Assembly (NCBI GenBank): GCA_029255685.2
Contig: CM055315.2
Span: 53,287,358-53,351,357 of the forward strand
Source of the DNA: Silene conica
Taxonomy: Eukaryota; Streptophyta; Magnoliopsida; Caryophyllales; Caryophyllaceae
Direction of reading: 5' to 3'
DNA: 64,000 nt
The notes beneath the pieces were generated by a model. The model was not told the origin of the DNA and searched no databases. It saw only the letters and a program-made list of their open reading frames with translations. The translations under genes and the position numbers were made by a program. Numbering within the stretch: the stretch's first letter is position 1; the number at the start of each line of letters is the position of its first letter. Shown here one piece after another: positions 44,864 to 57,999 of the stretch.

Positions 44864-45438
44864 GTAGTAGTTGGCCCTAAAGAGGGCGAACCATCATGAA
44901 GTGAATGAAGCATTCGATCAACGTTTATGTTCTCACTGATCTTGCAGTTTAGGGCCTCCAGTTTCTCGATATTCTCAATCATGTGAAGAATATGTGGGCT
45001 AACAGCTTGGCCCTTCTGGAGTTTCGCCTCAAAGAAGCGACAGGTATGCTCATAAGAAACGATTCTCGGAGCCTTTGAGAATTCGTTAGTGAGCGTGGTG
45101 AAAATCTTGTTTGCACCATGGGTTATGAAGCGTCTTTGCAAATTGGATTCCATTGCATAGATGAGTACGTTCTTTATCGCACCCGCTTCCATGACGAAGT
45201 CGCTATGAGCGCGAACTTCGTTAGCTCTAGCTCCAGTTCCTGGGTGTGCCGGAATTGGCTCAGTTAAATACTTAAGCTTTCCGTCAGCAATGGCAGCATT
45301 CCGTAGTGCTGCCTCCCAGTCAGAGAAGTTTGACCCATCATTCCTCAGTCTTGTGGACTGATTCATGGAGTCCATGAAGGCTTTTAGCCAGGATTCACGT
45401 GCTAGCTTGGCACTTGGCATTGGGTCTTCACCAGCCAT
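44860..45438 (-). pseudogene. gag: D copia gag N-terminal part, frameshifted
   Basis: 192 codons from ATG at 45438, matching the N-terminal Gag of C up to LHDG, after which the 1-base deletion diverts the frame to a stop. Apart from that deletion the D gag-pol frame is open. Confidence 0.93.
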
Positions 45439-46797
45439 TTAGTTATACAGCAGTTTAATTGAACGTGTTCTAGACTGAAAAGAAGATAAAACAAAACCAT
45501 ATAAGCAACTCATTGTTGTGATTTAAGTCTATATTAAATTGAATTTAAACTCGTAGACTCATGCATTTATATAATTGATCTCCCTCAAGAATTATATAAA
45601 CGATCCCAAGACTCAATTTCCGTATATTGATAAGCCCACAGTTTGGCTAATTCCACCGTTGGAACTCTTGGTCGATAGATTTCTGTATATCCTATCTATT
45701 AGTCCATCTCAGTCACTAGATAGTATCGAGTGACCATGATGTTGAGATAAAATAAATCATCTGTTCCCACTTACCCGACGTAGAAGGGGTCATATTATGC
45801 CTACCGACGAAGAAGGGATTCATGGGAGGCTGATTTATAAAGACTAGTCTCAATTTTTGGTTATACGAAGAAGACCCTATCAACTTTTATTTATTCATAT
45901 TAAGTGAACTAATATCTAGCATATGCGTGAATGAATTAAATAAAGTGATGGCTTTGCAATTGACATGTGACATCTGTATTGTCACAGAAAACTAACGCGT
46001 AACCTCTACATGAGTCAGTTTTCAGGCATGATATAGGTGGTTTGGTTTTAGGCGGAATATGATGCAAGCTATTATCGATGAAAGCATAAAATGAAAGCAA
46101 TAAACGTAAATAAAAAGTCCTAGTGTGGCCTATCCTACCAAAATAAACATAAAACAACTTGGAATCCAGCGTTGGACCCTAGAAGCTTGTCTTGATGTTC
46201 CATCTTGGTCCTTGCAGCGGGAGTGAGCATCCGGTCTCCGTCTTGTCTTTGGTCTTCACAAAATTACTAATTTAAATTACAAAAGTAATCCTAGATACAT
46301 TCTAATTTAAATACAAAAGTAATTACATGGCAAAAACCCAAAACGGAGATTCAAGATCTCAAAATTACAAGCAAGATTGTGTCCCATCATTACGGTGACA
46401 CAATCTTCTAAGGCCACACTAAGTTACAACCGTTTGCAAAAATTAAATACGTTATTGAAAGCATTCACAAGGCATTCAACAAGACGATAAATAAAATGCA
46501 TCAACTAAAACAAAATTCATTCATGACATAATACTGTTATTATGATTAACAAATTTTTACCAAACCACCTTTTAGGATTAAAATTATGTGATTATACCGT
46601 TTTAACCACTTTAATTTTAATAAGTTTATAATCCTATTATTTTAAACCGTTTTAAAATAATATGTATCAAACGAGGGTGAACCGTTTCACAAAATTAATA
46701 ATATACTATTTCCGTATATAGTATATTACTAAAGGCCATGTCAAAATAAAACATGTTATTTTCGGAAAATAAAAAAAAACGAGTCTGTTACAGGGGT

Positions 46798-46904
46798 GGT
46801 CTACCGACCCAAAAAACAGGTCTACCGACCACCTGACGAAAAAAAAAATTTTTTTTTTTTTAAAGCAGAATGGTCGACCGACCCGAAAAACAGGTCGACC
46901 GACC
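46798..46904. repeat. two paired-palindrome modules (12-9-12) in the D leader
   Basis: Arms 46798-46809/46819-46830 (GGTCTACCGACC twice, spacer CAAAAAACA) and 46872-46883/46893-46904 (GGTCGACCGACC twice, spacer CGAAAAACA). Starts are 74 bp apart. In the first module both arms carry the same G-to-T change. Confidence 0.92.
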
Positions 46905-46982
46905 ACAAAACACGAAACCGAGTTTCTGAACACGATTTCTCACAAAAGATAAACTGTCGAAACAGAAAAACACGCAGGAGGC

Positions 46983-47015
46983 GGTCGACCGACCGCAACG
47001 GGGGGTCGATCGACC
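46983..47015. repeat. third paired-palindrome module in the D leader
   Basis: Arms 46983-46994 and 47004-47015 (GGTCGATCGACC), spacer GCAACGGGG. Its counterpart is 36894-36926 in C. Confidence 0.9.
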
Positions 47016-47088
47016 GACTTAGCGGCAGAAGACGATTTTTCAGGTTTTAAAACTTACGAAATACACAAAGGTAAAATTTTCATGACTT

Positions 47089-47101
47089 GGCTCTGATACC
47101 A
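47089..47101 (-). promoter_or_regulatory. D primer-binding site (tRNA-iMet)
   Basis: Minus strand TGGTATCAGAGCC, two bases from the LTR. Confidence 0.92.
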
Positions 47102-47103
47102 CT

Positions 47104-48101
47104 TGTGGGGAATAAAGCATGTATTCGCCCCAAACTTGCAGGATTATAATGAAACATACAATTGTGATTATAGTCATAAGTTAATAAAAAGCATGAAAAA
47201 GAAATCAACCTTTGGTCCTTGTGCGAAAGGCCTAAGAACAGGAATTAACACAAATTCGCTCCTATAACTTGCACCCAAGACTTAGAATGAGACGTGGCCG
47301 TGTGTGCTAGAAATCCTCTCCAACTGCCTTGCAATATTGGGAGAGCTATTTAGGTTTAGATGTGAGATCTGAGGTTTTGGGAGAAGAAAGCTCTCAAAAC
47401 CCTAATTTTTCCTTGAGATTTGTTTAAACAGTGAAACAAGAGTCCCTGACGTAAGGAGAGTCCTCCTCCTTATGTAGCTCTTTTGGCCGAAATATCCAAT
47501 AGGGTAGGAGTGGGCTTTCCACTCTTACCTTATTCTAATTTGTGATTCGACCCATTTAGCTAAACTTTATTCGCGGGTTTTGTTTATAAATCGTATGCAT
47601 GTTATCAGATATTAATGCAGTCGATGTATTAATAATGGTCTGATAAAATTACGATATTGTATAATTACCCAAATTAATTTAATTGTTTATATTAATACGC
47701 GAATACAATATTTAATTAAATATAACCGTTTATATTTAATTTTACGAATTAACATGTAATCCGTATTAGCTAAAATTATTTAATCCGTATTAAATAGTAA
47801 TCTCAACATCTTATTGACTAATTTAATAGTCAATACCTCTGACTAACTGTTTAGTCTTATCCGGCAAAATGTGACTGTATTTTCATACCTTCACATCTCT
47901 CAAACGTGTCCTATAGGTGTGACGTATAGGGACCAGTTGATCACCGCCATCCGTATGACAATAACGTCAAACTTATCTAGCAAGCCAACCGTTATTGATA
48001 AACGTGGATCAACTGGTAATAATACAAAAGTATGCCCTTGTGATCCTTAAAGAGATTTAATAAGTCATTGTACTTAATTGTCAAGGACACCAGCCCCAAC
48101 A
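47104..48101 (-). repeat. 5' LTR of D
   Basis: 998 bp, same length as the left LTR. The target duplication ACAAC follows. Confidence 0.93.
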
Positions 48102-49977
48102 ACAACAACAGTAGTAAATGGTAATGCAGTGGTGTAGCTGTGCAGTCATCAGTAGTAGAGCTGTAGTTGTTGCAGGGATAACAGTAGGAAATGGTAACAG
48201 GGTACAGTAGTAAATGACAGCAACACGCAGTGACAGATGCAGTATAACAGTTAGCAGCGTGCAGTAGTGAGTAGTGTAGATGACAGTTGAAGTAGCAGTA
48301 AGTATGAATGTAGAGTGGATGTGCAGTTGTTTATGGCCATGACTGCAGTAGATTAATGGGCAGACGTAGTACAACAGTGACAGGAATAAGCAGTGCAGGT
48401 CATAGTAATGGTAATGTAGTGAGCAGAAGTAAGTTGCCAGGTGTACATAGTAGCAGAGTAGTAGAGACAGAGTAGTATAGCAAATGTACAGCAGCAATAG
48501 AGTTTCAGTATATACAGTGGGGTCTGGGGGTATTTGGTATACAGTAACTATGGTGAGTATGGTAGCAATGGGAGTGCAGAAATATCAGCATGGCAATAAC
48601 AGTAAGCATAGGATAGTGGTGAACTGTAGTGGTAAGTCAGGTAGTAACAATAGCGAGTAAGAGTGGCAGTGAACAACAGCATATAGCAAGTGCAGTAGCA
48701 TGTATAATGCAGTGAACAACAGTATGTGCAAGAAGACCAGTAGAATGCAGGAGTATGTAGTATTTCATTACAACAGGGCAGTAGGAATCAACAATTAAAA
48801 CAACAACAACGTAATATGCACTACCACTATAGCAACCATAACAATTGCAATCATATATAATTTAACCAACCAATTATGATATATTTTCAACTAATTCCAC
48901 AATAAACATTATGAAAGCTCATATCAACTCAATTTAAGACAAGGTCAAATTTTCTCATAATCGTCACCTGATTTCCTTGCCTAGACTTCCGTTTCCTCTT
49001 CCATAACGTATGAGTCAATGTCCGGGTCCTCCAAATCAACTCCTAAAAGCATAAAACATGGGTTAAAAAGAGTAATTTCGAGTTGAGGATAAAAAAGCCC
49101 GGAGAACAAGTTTACCGAATTGAAAATTGAAAGTGATAGAAGTGACGGCGACGACGAGAGGAACACGTAGGAAGAAACCTTACCTCGATCCGAGTGGAAA
49201 TGAGTTCTAGATAATGAATTATGTGAACTTGAGAAGTATGAAAATGGTGGAAATGCTTTTACTGATTCTTTTATTTTTCTTGGAAAGTAAGATAGAAGGA
49301 GGAAATAAAAGGGGAAGCTTCCTTAATTTACTTATTATAACTCATGAGCCGAGATTTCACTTTAATGAAACGGAAATCTTAAAGAGCGGAAATGCCAAAC
49401 GAATTAGGCATCTTAAGACTAAATAAATCTTAAGACGGAACTTAGCGATATTTCTAAATATAAATTTATGAATTTTGATGCCCGTCGTTGAGGGTACCGA
49501 AGATAAGATTTATAATTCCTAACCTTAACAATATATAGTGAAAGTCAGGGTCGAACCACAGAGAGGTGGGAATGTTTATTGTTTAGTGTTAATGTTTTAA
49601 GGTAAAAGTTTTGGGGGTTTTGATTGGTTATTACTAAGTCTTGAAACAGAGATAAAAATAAAGCAAGTGAATAAAGATGATAATAAAACAATAATAAAAG
49701 AGATGCTAGGATGATCGGGTAACAAATAGCTAAGGTAATATAAATCCTAAGGTCAACATGTATTGTAGTCGCGCAAGGGATGTAACATATCCTTTCGGTC
49801 TATGGTACCTAATAGCTCCTTTCGGCCTATGCTATTAGTTCCTAGGTCTCACAATTATTGGGTGTCAACAATAAGGGTGATTCCTAAATTCTAGTCACAT
49901 AACTTTCAGTCTTGAGTAACCTAGCCGTCTTAAGGTGTAAACCAATGCCCTTCCCGTATCTCTCAATCTTGGGTAGG

Positions 49978-51294
49978 TGTAACACCCCCATTTATTTAAG
50001 AGCCTTTAGCAAGACATTATCAAATAAATGAAGCTGTTACCATCTCGGAATACCCGAGGTAGTGAATAACAAGGAAAAACAAACCAAAGTACTTTATACA
50101 AATCTGATTAAATTTAAACTTTTGATATTACAACTACTACGCAAGAATAAAAGTACAACTGATGTTAACATCTAAGTGTGTGATCTAATTCTAAGTAGGT
50201 CCAAGCCATGTCTCTCTCCATGCCCAAGCTCCTAATCCAACTGTCTCTGACCTGTAGAATCTACTCCTCATTCCGGATCATCGTAGGTGTACACGAATAC
50301 ACTGTCAACCTCGCGGTTTAGTAGGATAACACAAATAATAAATAATGCAACAAAGATGATATGCAAATGCCATGATATGCTCGAGCTCAATCTCATTCTC
50401 AATCTCAGTCTCAATCTCAATCTCATCCTCAACCCGTGACTCCCAGCCATACCGAACCTCCCGGCAGACTATAATCGGCCGTCGCCGAATACCAGCATAA
50501 CAGCTGAGGTCACCAGGTCTAGTCCTGCAGAACTAGCCTGGGCCCAATAATATCTCATCATCTCACATCCGTATCCGATGCACATGCCATGCTCGTAAAT
50601 GCAACAATACTCTAAATCAATCATGCTATTAATTAAATAATGCAATGCGCATACCAACAACAATAATAATAATAATCAATACTCAGTCAAACCAATATCA
50701 TTCTCATATCAATCATACTTAGCATCCATAACACACAATACCACAACCATTCATAACACAACATAGAGTATAAGGTCAGTGTATCCTACCTGGGTAGCAA
50801 ATCTGAACCAAGCAATCACCGTCTAGAAATATTCCTCCTCGAATTCATTCCCTATAAATATTACTTCAAATCAATTTCTAAACATGCAACTAAGTACAAT
50901 TAACTAATCATAAACTTACTAAAATAGCACGTACTAAATATAGTACTTACTAAAAATAGGCTTGCCAAAATTTAGACTTACTAAATTTAGCATACAAACA
51001 CTTATCAACCATTACTTATCTAATAACATGCTTAACATCATTACTAATATTAATATTCATCATACTACATAATAACATAAGTAATTATAAACATGGTACA
51101 TAATATTACTCATAACACGTTAATAGTAATAATATTGAAAGTCCAGAAGAAGAAACACCAACATAAAGTAGTAATAATGTTAAGTATTTTACCATCCAAA
51201 TAGATATTAGAAACGTAACAACAATTAACAATATACTTATTAGTAATAATACTAATACTAATATTATCTTTAAATCTTAATAATAATAATAATA

Positions 51295-51333
<39 letters not shown>

Positions 51334-52342
51334 GTAATAATGATTAGGAAAAACAACAATTAACAACCCAGCAACCAAACATCATACGCAAAACCGAGAC
51401 AAACTACAACAGGTACCCGAAACCGCGACTGCCAACCTCGACAAACACCACTACCAACAGATTAACCAGTAGCAGCAACAACTCGAAACTCAACCTAAAC
51501 ATACCGCGTATTATTACTCTGTTCTGGAGATGTGCGAAAACAGTAACAAGCAACGGTGATAAACCACCCTACACGACATCCCTAGACGGCCAAAGACGCT
51601 ACTATTATGGTCCAAACGTGATCCCCGTACATCCTAGATTAGTTTTATGCGATAAACAAAACAAATCTTGCGAGTATATAACAAATATATGCCGCAGGCG
51701 TGTCTCCTTCTCAACCTATTCGACCACCCTAGGCACCCTCTGACCACCGTGAAAACCCTTCTTTTGCAAACCCCAATGTGCCGGCAGGTAGTACTGTGTG
51801 TGAGAGAGAGTCGATATGTTGTAGTTAGGGTTTGGGAAGAGGTTAACTAAGGCTGCAGGGAAAAGGTTGCTGATTGTGTTTATCGTATGTGTCAACAACG
51901 AGTTATTGGGCCGACTCTTGCACGCATTCCCAAGCCCAGTTCATACTACTTAACACGGTTTTGATTACTCACGAGCATACTCGACCCCGTACTAAAGCAT
52001 ATAACATCCATTCGATAATTTAATTATCCATTACGAACTATAAAATACGTAGCACTTATATAAAATAATAAAACAAGTATATTTGAGGAATAAATATATT
52101 ATTAAAAAAATATTTAATTATAAACATATTATCAAAATTAAAGGAATACGGATGAAATGTCATTTTTATGAAATAATTATCAAATATAAAATAATTATGA
52201 AATACGAAATAATCGTAGAAATACTTTATATAAAATAATAATAGTTTACGTAAATACTTTATAAACATTCCATTTGATTGAAATACGTGTATAAAACATG
52301 GTTCGACTGCCGTTGACCGAGACTAAAATACGGGGTATTACA
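49978..52342 (-). repeat. inverted LTR of E2
   Basis: 2365 bp. It lacks about 270 bp that in E1 includes the 98-bp inverted segment, and has a second smaller deletion near 51690. It joins the forward LTR piece at exactly the same bases (ATTACA/GTGGGTGG) as in E1. Confidence 0.87.
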
Positions 52343-52483
52343 GTGGGTGGAATATGGTGTTGGTAGTGGTGTTTGTCGAGGTTGGCAGTCGCGGTTTCGG
52401 GTACCTGTTGTAGTTTGTCTCGGTTTTGCGTATGATGTTTGGTTGCTGGGTTGTTAATTTGTCTTTTTCCTAATCATTATTAC

Positions 52484-52519
<36 letters not shown>

Positions 52520-53829
52520 TATTATTATTAAGATTTAAAGATAATATTAGTATTAGTATTATTACTAATAAGTATATTGTTAATTGTTGTTACGTTTCTA
52601 ATATCGTTTTGGATGGTAAAATACTTAACATTACTACTACTTTATGTTGGTGTTTCTTCTTATGGACTTTCAATATTATTACTCTTAACGTGTTATGAGT
52701 AATATTATGTACCATGTTTATAATTACTTATGTTATTATGTAGTATGATGAATATTAATATTAGTAATGATGTTAAGCATGTTATTAGATAAGTAATGGT
52801 TGATAAGTGTTTGTATGCTAAATTTAGTAAGTCTAAATTAGGCAAGCCTATTTTTAGTAAGTACTATATTTAGTAAGTGCTATTTTAGTAAGTTTATGAT
52901 TAGTTAATTGTACTTGGTTGCATGTTTAGAAATTGATTTGAAGTAATATTTATAGGGAATGAATTCGAGGAGGAATATTTCTAGACGGTGATTGCTTGTT
53001 TCAGATTTGCTACCCAGGTAGGATACACTGACCTTATACTCTATGTTGTGTTATGAATGGTTGTGGTATTGTGTGTTATGGATGCTGAGTATGATTGATA
53101 TGAGAATGATATTGGTTTGACTGAGTATTGATTATTATTATTATTGTTGTTGGTATGCGCATTGCATTATTTAATTAATAGCATGATTAATTTAGAGTAT
53201 TGTTGCATTTACGAGCATGGCATGTGCATCGGATACGGATGTGAGATGATGAGATATTATTGGGCCCAGGCTAGTTCTGCAGGACTAGACCTGGTGACCT
53301 CAGCTGTTATGCTGGTATTCGGCGACGGCCGATTATAGTCTGCCGGGAGGTTCGGTATGGCTGGGAGTCACGGGTTGAGGATGAGATTGAGATTGAGACT
53401 GAGATTGAGAATGAGATTGAGCTCGAGCATATCATGGCATTTGCATATCATCTTTGTTGCATTATTTATTATTTGTGTTATCCTACTCAACCGCGAGGTT
53501 GACAATGTATTCGTGTACACCTACGATGATCCGGAATGAGGAGTAGATTCTACAGGTCAGAGACAGATGGATTAGGAGCTTTGGCAAGGAGAGAGACATG
53601 GCTTGGACTTACTTAGAATTAGATCACACACTTAGATGTTAACATCAGTTGTACTTTTATTCTTGCGTAGTAGTTGTAATATCAAAAGTTTAAATTTAAT
53701 CAGATTTGTATAAAGTACTTTGGTTTGTTTTTCCTTGTTATTCACTAACTCGGGTATTCCGAGATGGTAACAGCTTCATTTATTTGAGAATGTCTTGCTA
53801 AAGGCTCTTAAATAAATGGGGGTGTTACA
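52343..53829 (+). repeat. 5'-truncated forward LTR of E2
   Basis: 1487 bp matching the distal part of the 3' LTR (57810-59327), ending GGGGTGTTACA next to the primer-binding site. Confidence 0.87.
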
Positions 53830-56692
53830 AAGTGGTATCAGAGAGAACGATCCTCAGGCCTAAACCAAATGAACAAAATAATGAACATAGGAAGAGTCAA
53901 ATAAAATGAACCCCAGGCTAGTAACTGTTAGGAGCCCCAGGATTGGGATGAGTTAGGGGCCCCCTCAAACCAAGCAACTGGCCCTTTCAGTTTAACCTGG
54001 TCACCCTTGAGAGATGTAGAGAGTGGGTAGTATAGAATAAAGGACAGGACCCAATATATATGTATATTGTACTAACAGTTGCAGGAGTAGAATGAGGTAA
54101 GTAATAATGTGATACGTGGTTAATGATGTGCTATGAACGAATATGGTTGGTAATCTGTATTGTGAATCATAAGATTGATAATGACTATGATTGAGATGGG
54201 TATTAGTCCAAGTGTTTAGAACATGGGAATGAGTATATGAGTTTGAAATATAAGCTTGACCTGCATGATGATGTACATTAGAAGAATACGACATATTTTG
54301 AGATGTTGATTGATCTGAATGATTGGATTGAAATTTTAGAGAATGGATGTCTATTTATTGAAAAATAATTTTGAGTGATATTATCATGTGAATTTGGGTG
54401 TTTAGAAATTTTATATGATATCTGGTTAATAAACGACTATCGTAACTATGTAATATATTGTCTTGAATTTGAATATGAATGATCGGATTTAAATGTTATA
54501 GTAATCTATGTCTAGTGATATGCAGAATGTGTTGCCCCAAGCCATGAATGTCATATAGCTATGTGTTACATTCGTGTATACTTGTATGAATATTGATTTA
54601 TTTAGTTGATCTTACCTTTCAGTTTCGCAATCTTTACCGCTTTCATGATACCAAGTACAAATTGAAATAATGAATAAATATTAATGTGGTGCGATGTCAT
54701 TTCTATGCTTCAATATATGCGTCAACATGATTTGAGAATAGTTGTGTTTTAATATGACGATGTAAAGTAATAATGTGAATATTAAAGTAACCGACATTGT
54801 AATAAGTTTCTAGAATGTTATTCATTTGTACGGGTTGCCGTTTAAAATGTGTTCTCTATACGAATGTGTAAGTTTTATGTATGATGACCTTATGAGTTAA
54901 CTTTCTTATGATTTTGATTTCATGTTAAAACGACTTATATTTTGAAGGAAATAAATATTTTGGTTAACAGTGGTCAGATTGTTACCGCACAGTTTTGTTT
55001 TGACCTATGTTTTTGTAAAGGAAATCATTTAAAACGTGCTTATTGTTTATGCATATTTCCAACTCCACTGTCTAGAATTTTCATTCACGTTTTCAAAATG
55101 ATAAGCCACGTAAAATCTTAATGAGTCGTTATTTATTAGTGATTTTTGCAAATCGTCCAAATCTCCGTGTAAGCGCTGTAAAGTTTTGTTCAAACCCACT
55201 GAGTTGTAAAATTTATTATAAATAATTTCCTTAAGCTTTAAATTGATTGTTCTTCCTATGATTAGTTAATTCCTTATGGTTTTTAATTATGGTTTTTGGA
55301 AGTTGCTAAGTGATGTTTGATTGTTGAAATGGTAAAGTTTAAATATAAAAGTTTAAATCAAATATGAATTTTGCTATGTAATCATGTAATATTCCGATAT
55401 GACATTAGTAGCATGAATAGTAGACATATTATATGGATATGAACTTTGTTATATAATAATATAACCTTAATTATTATTGGTGAGTTTTATACAAAGTTAG
55501 TTTCTTTTATATCGACGCTATTGGTTATGCCACGAGGTGAATTACATATTGTTATGTTTAAGTCGGATCACAATATATTGAATTAGTAATTTGGTTGACA
55601 CGTGAATTGTGTGAATGCTAGTCTTGTTTTCGATCTATAACTTGTAAAATCGTTAGTTGATTCGTGTTTATAAATTGTCATTAATTACAACTTCATTATT
55701 TTGAAAGTTTCGAAATGTTTTCAAATTGATAATCCATGATAAAGCTGATGTTTGATAATTATGGTAATTGTTTTGCAACAGGAAGAATGTGTAGCTACAT
55801 GTTAATAAAATTTTTGCCTAAATATGAAATTGTTGATATAAACCTCTTATTCTGCACGTTATATCCATTACTGGATTTATGATTGATGTAATTTGAGTAG
55901 ATGAGAAATGCACCTATGTGGTTTTAACTTACTTATACCTAGAAATGTTAAACTGACCTGCTAGTCTATGATTGGTGTATATCTTGTCAAATAAGCCAAT
56001 GCTCCATGTTTAATTTTATTGGTTAAATTTTGCAGTATGTCTTTTCTAGAATATGATTTCGTTTCTATAATATGATTATGAGCCTGAAATGTTTTGATTT
56101 GTCAATTTTGAACTATAAGTTAGCTAATTGTCTACATTGGTGTAAATACGTTAAGTTTGTGTTAAAATTTAAGGGTATATAGGTACTAGTAGTTACCTTG
56201 ATTTTGTTTTACTGCGTAGCATGAAATTGACAAATATGATGGTTGCTTCAAAAGTCGGATGCTAGTGGTAATTACCTTATCATATGATTTGTGACTGAAG
56301 TTTTGGTGATCTTCTTGAACATTGAATGTGAAATTTGTAATGGGGTTACGGGGACGTAACCATGTTTTAAGGAGGATAGGATTGTAAAATCTTGATGCTT
56401 TATGATATGGCTAGTTGATAATGATAATTAGTATGTCGTGATTGTTTGGATATATATTAGATAATCCTGTTTACTTATGTTATGCATTATACCGTGATTC
56501 GTGATATATCTTTTAACTTAGTTATGCGTTAAACTTTCAGGACAAAGTTTTCTTAACGAGGGTAGAATGTAACATTTCGTGTTTTAAAGTCTATATAAGT
56601 GCTACTTGTGATTGTTTCCTGCTTGTTATATGTTTCCTTACCGTTATGTTGTAGCGAACTTCGGGACGAAGTTCATTTTAAGGAGGGAAGAC
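53830..56692 (+). other. E2 internal region, non-coding
   Basis: 2863 bp, AT-rich, with no open frame carrying a Gag, Pol or other recognisable domain. The longest frame (97 codons, 54001-54294 minus) has no motif. It ends with hairpins 56531-56550 (one stem mismatch) and 56657-56673 and the tract AAGGAGGGAAGA. Confidence 0.82.
53833..53843 (+). promoter_or_regulatory. E2 primer-binding site (tRNA-iMet)
   Basis: TGGTATCAGAG, three bases from the LTR end. Confidence 0.85.
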
Positions 56693-57948
56693 TGTAATAC
56701 CCCGTATTTTAGTCTCGGTCAACGGCAGTCGAACCATGTTTTATACACGTATTTCAATCAAATGGAATGTTTATAAAGTATTTACGTAAACTATTATTAT
56801 TTTATATAAAGTATTTCTACGATTATTTCGTATTTCATAATTATTTTATATTTGATAATTATTTCATAAAAATGACATTTCATCCGTATTCCTTTAATTT
56901 TGATAATATGTTTATAATTAAATATTTTTTTTAATAATATTTATTCCTCAAATATACTTGTTTTATTATTTTAAATAAGTGCTACGTATTTTATAGTTCG
57001 TAATCGATAATTAAATTATCGAATGGATGTTATATGCTTTAGTACGGGGTCGAGTATGCTCGTGAGTAATCAAAACCGTGTTAAGTAGTATGAACTGGGC
57101 TTGGGAATGCGTGCAAGAGTCGGCCCAATAACTCGTTGTTGACACATACGATAAACACAATCAGCAACCTTTTCCCTGCAGCCTTAGTTAACCTCTTCCC
57201 AAACCCTAACCACAACATATCGACTCTCTCTCACTCACAGTACTACCTGCCGGCACATTGGGGTTTGAAAAAGAAGGGTTTTCACGGTGGTCAGAGGGTG
57301 CCTAGGGTGGTCGAATAGGCTGAGAAGGAGACACGCCTGCGGTATATTCTTTCGTTCCTTGTTATTCTTTCGTTTTGCCCGGCATATATTTGTTATATAC
57401 TCGCAAGATTTGTTTTGTTTATCGCATAAAACTAATCTAGGATGTACGGGGATCACCGTTGCTTGTTACTGTTTTCGCACTTCTCCAGAACAGAGTAATA
57501 ATACGCGGTATGTTTAGGTTGAGTTTCGAGTTGTTGCTGCTGCTGTTTAATCTGTTTGTCACGGGTTTTATTCTGGGGTAGTCAGGGTGTTTTTGGGGTG
57601 GTTGTCACGGTGGTTATGAGGGGTCATGTCAAGTGTTAAGGTGGGTTTATGGGTGGGCGTCTGTCACGATTAAAACAGAGCAGAGCAGTGGTGTCAAGTT
57701 TGATGTGGCCGTCTGGTGGTGGTGGTTGTAACCGGCTGCCACTGATCTTCTCCCTGGAACCACCGTGGCTCAGAGGTGAGCCTGGTGGCGTCAGTAAGGA
57801 AATCAGGCGTGGCATACGGTGTTGGTAGTGGTGTTTGTCGAGGTTGGCAGTCGCGGTTTCGGGTACCTGTTGTAGTTTGTCTCGGTTTTGCGTATGATGT
57901 TTGGTTGCTGGGTTGTTAATTGTTGTTTTTCCTAATCATTATTACTAC

Positions 57949-57999
<51 letters not shown>

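Larger units (their letters stand above)
45439..47088 (-). other. D leader between primer-binding site and gag
   Basis: 1.65 kb, no convincing gene, similar to the C leader. It contains three paired-palindrome modules and an A/T homopolymer stretch (about 46841-46862) between them. Confidence 0.75.
39548..48101 (-). mobile_element. element D: complete Ty1-copia retrotransposon, same family as C
   Basis: 8554 bp with two 998-bp LTRs, PBS, leader, gag-pol and polypurine tracts. The TSD is ACAAC (39543-39547 and 48102-48106). Removing the element and one TSD restores the sequence seen at 11438-11452 of the first duplication copy. LTRs differ at roughly eight sites by eye. Proteins match those of C closely, while the LTRs are more diverged. 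Confidence 0.95.
25119..49475 (-). mobile_element. element B' (second copy of B), split by C and D
   Basis: Minus-strand gypsy chromovirus copy: truncated integrase at 25119, then RNase H, RT, protease, gag, primer-binding site and 5' LTR (from 28869). The LTR is interrupted by C at 29329 and D at 39548 and ends at F' (49476). Confidence 0.9.
28869..49475 (-). repeat. 5' LTR of B', interrupted by C and D
   Basis: LTR parts are 28869-29328, 38011-39547 and 48107-49475. Rejoined across the two TSDs, they match 9451-12811. The middle part holds the ~50-bp repeat array (38060-38485). No gene is seen in any part. Confidence 0.88.
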
